A stretch of 64,000 bases of DNA from PHAA01 sp963665865 (lineage in GTDB: Bacteria > Bacillota > Syntrophomonadia > Syntrophomonadales > Syntrophomonadaceae). Positions 52,826 to 60,419 of the stretch are shown piece by piece; within the stretch, counting starts at the first letter, position 1, and each line of letters starts with the position of its first letter. Where the stretch lies: NCBI GenBank assembly GCA_963665865.2, contig CAXXWF010000001.1, positions 1,054,001-1,118,000 of the forward strand, given 5' to 3'. Under the pieces are notes generated by a model. It saw only the letters and a program-made list of their open reading frames with translations. It searched no databases and was not told the DNA's origin. The position numbers and the translations under genes were made by a program.

Positions 52826-53974
52826 ATGATTAAAAACAAGCTAAGACTGATTGTCGCTATTATCTGTATATCGGTGCTGTTTCCTGCCACCGCCCAGGCC
52901 GCTCCCCGTTTAAATTCGCAATATTATTGCGTGGTGGATCGGGAAACCGGTCAACTTATTTTGGGGAAAAACGATGCGGTTAAACGCCCCATGGCCAGCA
53001 CCACGAAAATGATGACTGCCATTTTAGCGGTTGAATACGCGGGGATGGAGGAGACCGCAGTAGTGAGTAATAATGCCGATAGAACTCCGGAATATACCAT
53101 TGGTCTGCGCAGCGGGCAACAGATTAAGGTGGGCGAACTGATTAAAGTGGCGCTGATTCGTTCTGCCAATGATGCGGCCGTGGTACTGGCAGAATATGTT
53201 GCTGGAGATGAACAGTTTTTTGCCTATCTTATGTCCAAGAAGGCAGTATTAATTGGGGCCGCCAGTACTAGATTTCAAAATGCTTCAGGGTTGCCGGCCG
53301 AGAATCACTATAGTACTGCCTATGATCTGGCCCAGATTGGCCGTTATGCACTTAGCAAGCCTTATATTGAGCAAATGGTGGCAACCACATCGACGGACTT
53401 TAAACATCCCGGCTATCAGCAAGCCCTTACTATTAGGAATACCAACTCCGGGTTGTTAAATGGTTACCCGGGAGCTGACGGCATCAAAACCGGCACTACT
53501 GACGCGGCCGGAAAATGTCTGGTGGCTTCAGCTACCCGTAAAGACCGCGGATTAATAGCGGTGATCCTGAAGTCAGGGGATAGAATGGGCGACACCATAA
53601 AACTGCTGAATTATGGTTTTATGGAAACCACCAGGCAAAAGGTGGTTGATCAGGAACAGGTATTTAAAAACTTGGTGATAAATAACAGCAATGAGTCCCA
53701 GGCGGCGGTTGTCCCCGCCGATGACTTATGGCTATGGGTGGGAGACAGGACCGATACCATTGAAAAACGAGTCCGGTTAAACTATAATCTTGATGCACCG
53801 GTAAAGAAAGGTCAGGTTCTAGGAGAGATGGATATCTACATGGGGGGACATATGGTAAGGAGTATTGCCCTCGTTAGTCAGCAAGACATTAGTAAAAAGG
53901 CCTGGTTTGTACAAAGAATAATAAAGGGCCTTATTAGTCTGACAGAAGGGAATAAAGCCAGCAGTAAAGAATAA
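52826..53974 (+). CDS. dacF: D-alanyl-D-alanine carboxypeptidase (DacF/PBP5 type)
   Basis: Penicillin-binding protein trimming the peptide stem. Signal peptide with cleavage after PATAQA; S-x-x-K (MASTTK, about 58-61), S-x-N (RSAND, about 113) and KTG (GIKTGTT, about 222) active-site motifs in order; C-terminal PBP5-like beta domain. 382 aa. ATG 52826 lies one base after the preceding stop; ribosome binding site weak, so coupling is likely. DacF has a sporulation cortex role in Bacillus; assignment to that subgroup is moderate. Confidence 0.9.
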   Translation: MIKNKLRLIVAIICISVLFPATAQAAPRLNSQYYCVVDRETGQLILGKNDAVKRPMASTTKMMTAILAVEYAGMEETAVVSNNADRTPEYTIGLRSGQQIKVGELIKVALIRSANDAAVVLAEYVAGDEQFFAYLMSKKAVLIGAASTRFQNASGLPAENHYSTAYDLAQIGRYALSKPYIEQMVATTSTDFKHPGYQQALTIRNTNSGLLNGYPGADGIKTGTTDAAGKCLVASATRKDRGLIAVILKSGDRMGDTIKLLNYGFMETTRQKVVDQEQVFKNLVINNSNESQAAVVPADDLWLWVGDRTDTIEKRVRLNYNLDAPVKKGQVLGEMDIYMGGHMVRSIALVSQQDISKKAWFVQRIIKGLISLTEGNKASSKE

Positions 53975-54008
53975 AGATAACAATGATGATAAAAATGGAG
54001 GTTATTCT

Positions 54009-55283
54009 GTGATAAATAAATGGAACTTAAATAGTGGTGCCAAATTAGTGGTTGAAGATATACCCTATGTGAAATCGGCTGCCGTTGGTGTATATATTAG
54101 AGTTGGATCGCGTAATGAAACCTCGGCTCTGGCTGGGGCTAGCCATTTCATTGAACATATGCTGTTTAAAGGTACACCGCTCAGAAGTGCCCGGGACATT
54201 GCCGAGAGCATGGAGGAAATGGGTGGACAGTTAAACGCCTATACCGGTAAAGAATACACCTGTGTATATACCCGTGCTTTGGATGAAGATATTTACTCAG
54301 CCATGGAGGTAGTCTTCGATATGCTTTTAAATTCCATGATGGAGCCCAAGGATCTTGATACCGAACGCAATGTGATTATTGAAGAAATTAATATGTATGA
54401 AGATACCCCGGATGAATTAATCCATGATGTATTCGCACGAAAATTCTGGGATGGGCATCCTATGGGCAATTCGATTCTAGGATCGGTTGAATCAATCACT
54501 GGTATGAATCGGGACGAGCTTTTTCAATATTACAAAGAATACTATGTGCCGGCAAATATTGTAGTTGCGATTGCTGGTAACGTAGATGCGGGAAAGATAA
54601 AAGAATTCGTAGAAAGTAAATTGGATTTTAAGGATCAGAATTCGCATATAATGCCAACTGAGAAACCCCTTCAAGTTAAACCTTTTATGACTCTGGTTCC
54701 CAAAGAAGTGGAGCAGATTCAGATATCTATGGGAGTTCCCGGTCTCTCCTATCACGATGAAAATAGGTACACCCAGAACGTTATGAACAGCATTCTGGGC
54801 GGGGGGATGAGTTCCCGACTTTTCCAGAAACTGCGCGAAGAATTAGGTTTGGCCTATTCAGTATATACCTATCCAGCCAGTTATTCCGATACCGGCCTAT
54901 TCAGCATATATATCGGCACCAGTGCTGCCCGGGTAGGCCAATTCTGTGCCGCCTTTAACGAACAATTACAACTGTTCATGAAACAGGGAGTAAGCGAAGA
55001 AGAAATAACCCGCACTCAAAAGCTGATGAAATCCAGTATTTCCTTAGGGTTAGAAAGCGTTATGAACCGCATGACGCGGCTGGGAAAAACTATTCTAATG
55101 TACGATGAAGTTATCTCGCCGGAGGAAATCATTGCGAAAGTTTATGCAGTGAATCCCGATATGGTCCAGGAAATGGCGAGAAGCATTTTTAAGCCAGAAC
55201 TTTTCTCAATCGCAGTGATTGGTAATGAAGAAGCACTGCCGATGATTAGGGATGAGTTTCAGAAAATGTGGGGGGAAAAATAA
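54009..55283 (+). CDS. M16 family zinc metallopeptidase (MlpA/YmxG-like)
   Basis: Pitrilysin-type peptidase. Inverted zinc motif HFIEHML at about residues 47-53 with the distal Glu in the NVIIEEINMYEDTPDE segment; second half has the R/Y pair region (RLFQKLREELGLAYSVY). 424 aa, the single-chain bacterial form. GTG 54009 after TGGAGGTTATTCT. Its stop overlaps the dut start by one base. Order matches ymxG in Bacillus. Confidence 0.93.
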   Translation: MINKWNLNSGAKLVVEDIPYVKSAAVGVYIRVGSRNETSALAGASHFIEHMLFKGTPLRSARDIAESMEEMGGQLNAYTGKEYTCVYTRALDEDIYSAMEVVFDMLLNSMMEPKDLDTERNVIIEEINMYEDTPDELIHDVFARKFWDGHPMGNSILGSVESITGMNRDELFQYYKEYYVPANIVVAIAGNVDAGKIKEFVESKLDFKDQNSHIMPTEKPLQVKPFMTLVPKEVEQIQISMGVPGLSYHDENRYTQNVMNSILGGGMSSRLFQKLREELGLAYSVYTYPASYSDTGLFSIYIGTSAARVGQFCAAFNEQLQLFMKQGVSEEEITRTQKLMKSSISLGLESVMNRMTRLGKTILMYDEVISPEEIIAKVYAVNPDMVQEMARSIFKPELFSIAVIGNEEALPMIRDEFQKMWGEK

Positions 55284-55720
55284 TGCAGGTAAAGATAAAG
55301 AGATTGCATTCTTTGGATTTGCCCTTGCCGCATTTTATGACCCCCGGCTCGGCCGGAATGGATATTTATGCCGCCAATAATGAAGAAATAACCATAGCGG
55401 TTGGCGGCAGAGTTTTGGTCCCCACTGGTATTGCCATTGCCCTGCCTTCGGATTGTGAGGCCCAGATTCGCCCCCGCAGCGGACTGGCCTTAAAGCATGG
55501 ATTGACCTTGCTAAACACCCCTGGTACGATCGACTCAGATTATCGGGGCGAAATTCAGCTTATTGTTATAAATCTAGGGGACAAAGAGTATACATTAACA
55601 AGAGGTGAAAGGATTGCTCAGATGGTCTTTTCCCGAGTATATCAGCCGGAAATTATCGAAGTTGATGTACTGGAGGAAACTGATCGCGGTGCGGGCGGAT
55701 TTGGACACACCGGAGTTTAG
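55283..55720 (+). CDS. dut: Deoxyuridine 5'-triphosphate nucleotidohydrolase
   Basis: Trimeric dUTPase with all five motifs: PGSAGMDIYA, RPRSGLALKHG, NTPGTIDSDYRGEI, RGERIAQMVF and the C-terminal RGAGGFGHTG. 145 aa. ATG 55283 overlaps the M16 stop; the 55268 GTG frame is inside that gene. Confidence 0.97.
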   Translation: MQVKIKRLHSLDLPLPHFMTPGSAGMDIYAANNEEITIAVGGRVLVPTGIAIALPSDCEAQIRPRSGLALKHGLTLLNTPGTIDSDYRGEIQLIVINLGDKEYTLTRGERIAQMVFSRVYQPEIIEVDVLEETDRGAGGFGHTGV

Positions 55721-55733
55721 GAGGGATCTATAG

Positions 55734-56003
55734 ATGCGTTTGAATGAACTGATAGGCAAAGAAATGGTAAACATATACGATGGGATGCGGATGGGAACCG
55801 TTGGAGAATCAGACATGATGGTAGACCATGAAACCGGTCAGATCGTATCCATAATCCTGCCCAACAAAGGAAACATGTTAAACTTCTGGACGGACCGCCA
55901 AAAGCTGGTTATACCCTGGGAAGCCGTGAAGAAAATTGGCCGGGAAGTTATCGTGGTTGACATCGATAACACCCATATGAGATTGAAAAATAATTCTATA
56001 TAG
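55734..56003 (+). CDS. ymxH: YlmC/YmxH family PRC-barrel sporulation protein
   Basis: 89 aa with the family N-terminus MRLNELIGKEMVNIYDGMRMG and KLVIPWEAVKKIGREVIVVDI, a PRC-barrel fold. In Bacillus ymxH follows the M16 peptidase gene and precedes the dipicolinate synthase genes; here the operon ends instead. ATG 55734 after GGAGGGATCTATAG. The stop codon overlaps a GGTGCCAGGCACC repeat. Confidence 0.9.
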   Translation: MRLNELIGKEMVNIYDGMRMGTVGESDMMVDHETGQIVSIILPNKGNMLNFWTDRQKLVIPWEAVKKIGREVIVVDIDNTHMRLKNNSI

Positions 56004-56035
56004 GTGCCAGGCACCTAACCAACTAACTTATTTGA
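56003..56035 (+). repeat. GGTGCCAGGCAC-type short repeat, copy 2
   Basis: GGTGCCAGGCACCTAACCAA and following bases match 13248-13280. A related TTAGGTGCCTAA palindrome occurs at about 56591-56602. Confidence 0.55.
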
Positions 56036-56041
56036 AAACTT

Positions 56042-56080
56042 ACACCTTCTGTCTTCTGCAACAGAAGGTGTACTTGTTTT
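56042..56080 (+). terminator. Rho-independent terminator after ymxH
   Basis: ACACCTTCTGT, 8-base loop, ACAGAAGGTGT followed by ACTTGTTTTG. 11-bp perfect stem; it may also serve the convergent gene at 56101-56313. Confidence 0.8.
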
Positions 56081-56100
56081 GGGAAGACTGGCTTCCCTTC

Positions 56101-56313
56101 CTACTTCCATCTATATATCAGCACCGCCAGCAAACCGCATAACAGTCCAGAAGGGTTGATATAATATGCGGTTGCACTGCCTATAAACGTTGCTGCTGCA
56201 AAAACCAACATGTATTTTAATGAATTTGGCAGCAGATCCGCCATAGCAAGAACATTGTCTGCCCATTTATTTCTATTTGCTTTATTAATCTCATTTGGGT
56301 CTGAGGTATCCAT
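56101..56313 (-). CDS. Small membrane protein (70 aa), unknown function
   Basis: Minus-strand gene; ATG complementary to 56311-56313 with GGAGGAGG upstream. A polar N-terminus (MDTSDPNEINKANRNKWAD) and two short hydrophobic helices (about 28-45 and 50-66) with a basic end (YRWK). No family recognised. Confidence 0.6.
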   Translation of the reverse strand: MDTSDPNEINKANRNKWADNVLAMADLLPNSLKYMLVFAAATFIGSATAYYINPSGLLCGLLAVLIYRWK

Positions 56314-56841
56314 ACAAACCCTCCTCCGCCTCATGGTTATTTAGAAGACAATAATATCTTATTCATACCGTGCTTTAAATGTGTCCATAATAATCCATTT
56401 ACTCTAGATCTAGGCTCACTTTCTAGTCTCCCTGTAAATCGAAGGTGTTTGCACAAACCACAGGGTTTATTCTGTATTTTAAGCATTACAACCTTTTTCC
56501 TTTAGGAAAGTAGGATTATTATGTTTTGCTAAATTGATATCGAATAATCGAATGAAAGATTATGGGAAGAACGCTCAATAAGTTAGAAAGTTAGGTGCCT
56601 AACCGCTTCTATAACTATTGGGAGCGGTTATTTGTGTTAAAGCTCAATTAATGGGTAGGCAAAATATACAGCATAATTTGCAGGATATTGGGATTATTAA
56701 TCGAAGTTTAAGCGAAGGTAGGCGAGGTAGCAGGCCGATAGCCACAAATTAAGAGATGGAAAGCATCATGGCGTCCGAGAATACTATAATAAACAATATG
56801 ACTATTAGTTCAACACGCTAAAACGTACAAAACTAAAATGG
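56314..56841 (+). other. Intergenic region upstream of the LuxR-type gene
   Basis: About 530 AT-rich bases. Holds a TTAGGTGCCTAA palindrome (about 56591) and a hairpin AACCGCT...AGCGGTT (56601-56629) followed by ATTTGTGTT, which looks like an isolated terminator with no gene before it on this strand. Nothing else recognised. Confidence 0.4.
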
Positions 56842-58296
56842 GTGGTAACCTTGTTGAGCGGTGAAAGTGGCAAACATTTTCTAAATAATAATATGGATGA
56901 GCGCAGATTGTCCATCGTTGTATTTTCTTTATTTTTTTCATGGATGCTGGCGCTTCCTTTTGAGGGTCAGATTTTATATTCTCTTGCTGGGCGATATAAC
57001 ATAGAACCTCATGCGATAATCTTTAGCTCCATTACTGCTCAATTTGTGGGTTTATTTATTTGCCAATATTTTGTTAAAACTATGCAGGCAGCCAAGCGGC
57101 TGTTATTGTTTTCTATTACTTTTTGCATAATTGGAAGCAGTGTATTTTTCTTAGCACCCTCAATCCTCTGGAATGCTGTCTTGATCGCAAGCTCCTTTCT
57201 AGCGGGTGCCAGTGTGGCAGCATGGGGATTTTATTTAAAAAGCGGCACTCCAGCCAATGAACGTATCAAAACCACCGCGGACGGGCTGATTTATTCCAAT
57301 TTTCTTATGATACTCTTGAATATAACGGCAATTCATCTGTCGCCTTATACCGCGTTAGGTATGTCAATGCTGATGCTTAGTGGTGCATTGTTTTTCTCAG
57401 TCCAATTACCCGGGAACGCTCAACTAATTACACCTTCCCAGTCTGAAAAAACAGAAAAGGATATAAGTATTGTCAAACCTTTTATCTTTTTATATTTATT
57501 TATTGTGATTATTTCTATAAACTCAGGGTTGATGTACCAGGTGATAAATCCTGCCTTTGCGCACCACGAGTGGATTGTAAGCTGGTATTGGGCGGTACCC
57601 TATATTATTGCTCTATATGTTATGAAGAATCTGCCGCGAAAAACCAATCGTACCTACATACTATATGTTGCCATTGCCATGATTGGTTTTGCATTTATTG
57701 CTTTTATGACATTAGACCGCTCGGTAGCAAGCTATCTGCTGATCAATACCCTAATGCTGGGAGCCTGTGGTGTTTATGATCTCTTTTGGTGGAGCATTCT
57801 TGGTGAAATGTTGGACTTGGACAAAAATCCAGCCAAAATTCTCGGGGTAGGGCTTTCTGCCAATGTATTGGGGGTACTGATTGGTGGTTTGACAGGAAAT
57901 GCTATATATACTGTGGACACCCGAAATTATGATCCCTCTGTAATTGCTCTGGTTGTTGTTTTTATCATTCTGATTATACTACCTCCCCTTCACAAACAAC
58001 TTGCCATATTGCTTGAAAATCATGCTTTCTTAACGATGCTTTCCGAAGTGTCACCGTTCGAAAAAAACAAGGCAGTAAACAGCTTAGCTACGATTGGGCA
58101 ACTTACTAGCCGCGAAAGTGAGATAGCGATGTTGCTTCTTAGGGGACGAACCTATAAAATGATTGCCGGTGAGCTTTATTTAAGTGAAAACACAGTGAAA
58201 ACACACATTAAAAACATCTATTCAAAATTAAATATTCGAAGTAAGTCAGAACTTATTAACCTTTTGGCGGGAGACGAACCATCTATATCAATCTAA
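56842..58296 (+). CDS. Membrane-integrated regulator: MFS-like helices fused to a LuxR-type HTH
   Basis: 484 aa. About twelve hydrophobic helices (residues about 25-395) resembling a major-facilitator protein, then a C-terminal LuxR/GerE helix-turn-helix (about 422-480): LTSRESEIAMLLLRGRTYKMIAGELYLSENTVKTHIKNIYSKL. Such one-component proteins presumably sense a ligand in or at the membrane and bind DNA while tethered. GTG 56842 or a TTG at 56851/56854 could be the start; GGGTGGT favours the latter. Target genes and ligand unknown; the divergent or downstream membrane genes are candidates. Confidence 0.82.
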   Translation: MVTLLSGESGKHFLNNNMDERRLSIVVFSLFFSWMLALPFEGQILYSLAGRYNIEPHAIIFSSITAQFVGLFICQYFVKTMQAAKRLLLFSITFCIIGSSVFFLAPSILWNAVLIASSFLAGASVAAWGFYLKSGTPANERIKTTADGLIYSNFLMILLNITAIHLSPYTALGMSMLMLSGALFFSVQLPGNAQLITPSQSEKTEKDISIVKPFIFLYLFIVIISINSGLMYQVINPAFAHHEWIVSWYWAVPYIIALYVMKNLPRKTNRTYILYVAIAMIGFAFIAFMTLDRSVASYLLINTLMLGACGVYDLFWWSILGEMLDLDKNPAKILGVGLSANVLGVLIGGLTGNAIYTVDTRNYDPSVIALVVVFIILIILPPLHKQLAILLENHAFLTMLSEVSPFEKNKAVNSLATIGQLTSRESEIAMLLLRGRTYKMIAGELYLSENTVKTHIKNIYSKLNIRSKSELINLLAGDEPSISI

Positions 58297-58327
58297 TTAA
58301 ATAATATGAAAAAGTGGCGGAATCACG

Positions 58328-58359
58328 AGCTCTTCACCCCTAGGGGTGAGGGGCTTTTT
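58328..58359 (+). terminator. Rho-independent terminator after the LuxR-type gene
   Basis: AGCTCTTCACCCC-TA-GGGGTGAGGGGCT followed by TTTTTC. A second small hairpin ATCACCC-ATTTC-GGGTGAT follows at about 58365-58383. Confidence 0.8.
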
Positions 58360-58456
58360 CATTTATCACCCATTTCGGGTGATGACTTTGGGGGGATTCG
58401 AGGTTAAACATTAATATAATACTTGAAGTCATTCTGACGGAATGGAGTGACAGGGA

Positions 58457-58981
58457 TTGAAATTGATTAGACAAAGAGTATGCTTCTTGGCAATAGCATC
58501 CGTCTTAGGTTTGCTGACTTCTGTTTTCATCCTCTTTGATGATGCATCGCAATATCAGATCTATATGGGCCCGTTTTTGATAGGTGCAACATCGGCGACT
58601 GTTTGTTTGTTTGGGTTTCTAATATGGGTAAATAGAAAACTAAAAACCGCAAGGTTAATCATTGAGAACCAAATCCTACACATTCAACCCGCAATCATAG
58701 ATACCGGCACCTGTGATTCACCCATCGGAGGAATCGAGATTATTATCTCCTGCTTTGGTATACTTTTAGGTTCCCGAGTAATTAAATTTAATCTAGACGG
58801 CGTAAAGCTGAAAGCCGTGGAAATAGGGGGCGAGTTTATTTGTCTGACCTATGGGGCGAAAGATAAGCAGACTCAAAAAATTAAAATTCTTCATGGAGCT
58901 ATTGACGGCCTGGAGATGCAAAGAATTGGAGAAAGATTTCGCTATGAAACTGGAGTTGTTCCCATAATAAAGGATCTATAA
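58457..58981 (+). CDS. Membrane protein of unknown function (174 aa)
   Basis: Two N-terminal membrane helices (about residues 8-27 and 38-58) followed by a soluble, mostly beta-predicted domain (ARLIIENQILHIQPAIIDTG, VKLKAVEIGGEFICLTYGA). The layout recalls bacterial PH-like membrane proteins but no specific family is recognised. TTG 58457 with ACAGGGA upstream. Followed after 19 bases by a decayed gene. Confidence 0.6.
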   Translation: MKLIRQRVCFLAIASVLGLLTSVFILFDDASQYQIYMGPFLIGATSATVCLFGFLIWVNRKLKTARLIIENQILHIQPAIIDTGTCDSPIGGIEIIISCFGILLGSRVIKFNLDGVKLKAVEIGGEFICLTYGAKDKQTQKIKILHGAIDGLEMQRIGERFRYETGVVPIIKDL

Positions 58982-59000
58982 ATAGGAGGGGTGCTATGTA

Positions 59001-59265
59001 TTGTCAACACTATGGAGTATACCGAGGTATATTGTTGCCATCAATAGTGACGATGGCAAAAAGTATCAAATCAGAGCAGAGAATAATGACACAGTATACA
59101 ACTATTATCAAATCGGGGACAGAGTACGCTATTACCAAGGTTTTAACTCCTATGAAAAATAGGCCAAATCCAGGGATAAGATTATTTTTTGCAATGTCTG
59201 TGCCAGTCAAAAACGATATACGCGATGACTATTGCAGCCAGTGCAAATGTCCATTACTAAAGTAA
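59001..59265 (+). pseudogene. Decayed small zinc-ribbon protein gene (nonsense and frameshift)
   Basis: Starting at TTG 59001 (AATAGGAGGGG upstream) the frame reads STLWSIPRYIVAINSDDGKK, then a basic-aromatic stretch ending NYYQIGDRVRYYQGFNSYEK, and stops at TAG 59160. The same frame continues AKSRDKIIFCNVCASQ, and after a +1 shift near 59213 ends NDIRDDYCSQCKCPLLK. Rejoined, it is a small protein with a C-x2-C...C-x2-C zinc ribbon. The ATG-started ORF at 58996 reads through the wrong frame for most of its length and only rejoins the real frame at the end. Readthrough is an alternative, but two separate lesions favour a pseudogene. Confidence 0.6.
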
Positions 59266-59323
59266 TGAGGGCATCTAACCATCCTTTTCTCACAATAGAT
59301 ATTAAATGGGGAGTGATCTAATA

Positions 59324-59920
59324 ATGAACGTGGGCAATCCGTCTCAGCAGGTTCAACAGCTCAAAGTGCCTCACTGGAAAGCAGCCTTAACTATGATCAT
59401 TAATCCGGGCGAGGTGATAAAAAAGCAGATGTCAACCGTGCCGTGGCCTTTCTCGATAGGTGTATCTGGGCTGGCTTTTATGTTGTTTTTTACGCAAACT
59501 GGTCTGGATATGATGCGCAGCGGACAAATAGAAATCGGTACCATGGTGATAATAAGTATTTTGGGTATTTTGTATGGGACAGCTGGGGTGGCAATAATTG
59601 CTGCCATTGCCTGGGCTATTACTAAAGCTACAGCTCATAAATATACGATCGGATGGACGATTTCATCATTTGCTCTCAGCTATTCGGCTACTCTTGTTTA
59701 TAGTATTATGGGTTTAATTTTTTCGCTCTGGCTGGGTTGGCAGACTGCGGTAGCTTTTGGCGTGACCGGAGTTTTGTGGGCTTTGCGGCCTACTATTTAT
59801 ATTGTCCGGCAGATGACCGGAGACCGGGCCGGACTTAGTGTGGCGGTGGCCACTTTGTGTGGTGCCTTGCTCCTGCTGGGCTGGGCCTTATTGAGTAGAT
59901 TTGGGTTAGGGGGTGCGTAA
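59324..59920 (+). CDS. Yip1-like multi-span membrane protein
   Basis: 198 aa with five hydrophobic helices after a soluble N-terminus (VPHWKAALTMIINPGEVIKKQM). The layout and the NPGEV...P segment before the first helix resemble bacterial Yip1-family proteins (PF04893); assignment is tentative. ATG 59324 is preferred over 59306 because GGGGAGTGA lies upstream at normal spacing. First gene of a three-gene set: its stop is 3 bases from the next start. Confidence 0.65.
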   Translation: MNVGNPSQQVQQLKVPHWKAALTMIINPGEVIKKQMSTVPWPFSIGVSGLAFMLFFTQTGLDMMRSGQIEIGTMVIISILGILYGTAGVAIIAAIAWAITKATAHKYTIGWTISSFALSYSATLVYSIMGLIFSLWLGWQTAVAFGVTGVLWALRPTIYIVRQMTGDRAGLSVAVATLCGALLLLGWALLSRFGLGGA

Positions 59921-59923
59921 TAA

Positions 59924-60394
59924 ATGAATGCAACAACTAAACAATACAATTTCAAATTACCCTATATGATATTTTTGATTTTTGGATTAATAAGCGCGGA
60001 TCAATCCAAGCACCCAACTGCGGTTCGTTACTTGTTGGGTGCCTTACTGGCTTTGGTATTGGCCTGGGTAATGATAAAAGTTCTCACCATGGTGGTAAAC
60101 GGTGTCAACAAAAAACTGCGACAAGAAAAGGGACCGGGTTTTGGCAAGGCGATGGTCAGCCGGGGACTTTTTTTTATGATTCCCTTCGTAGTTTTGGCGC
60201 TGTTGACTAAATATGTGCTGGGGTGGAATGCAGTTATGACTTTTGCTTCTGCGGCCATAACTACTGCCGCTGCCACCACCGGGATGGAAGCCATGAAAGA
60301 GGGGGCGCAGGGCGCCAAAAATGTTATAATTCCCGCTATTATTGGCAGCGCCGCATCTACGGTGTGGATGCTTTTAATTACCTTGCTTCCTTAG
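59924..60394 (+). CDS. Membrane protein of unknown function (156 aa)
   Basis: Four hydrophobic segments (about residues 14-30, 34-58, 84-103, 133-154) with a basic cytoplasmic loop (VNGVNKKLRQEKGPGFGKAM) and an Ala/Thr-rich stretch (FASAAITTAAATTGMEAMKEGAQGAK). No family recognised. ATG 59924 after GGGGGTGCG. It lies between the Yip1-like gene and the giant secreted protein gene, 25 bases before the latter, so the three are probably one operon. Confidence 0.7.
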   Translation: MNATTKQYNFKLPYMIFLIFGLISADQSKHPTAVRYLLGALLALVLAWVMIKVLTMVVNGVNKKLRQEKGPGFGKAMVSRGLFFMIPFVVLALLTKYVLGWNAVMTFASAAITTAAATTGMEAMKEGAQGAKNVIIPAIIGSAASTVWMLLITLLP

Positions 60395-60419
60395 TCCGAA
60401 TAAATGGAGGTGAAACGGA

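Noticed and set aside
58996..59265. 89-aa ORF from ATG 58996 as an intact gene
   Set aside because: The central part reads in the wrong frame; the coherent zinc-ribbon protein is in the adjacent frame and is broken.
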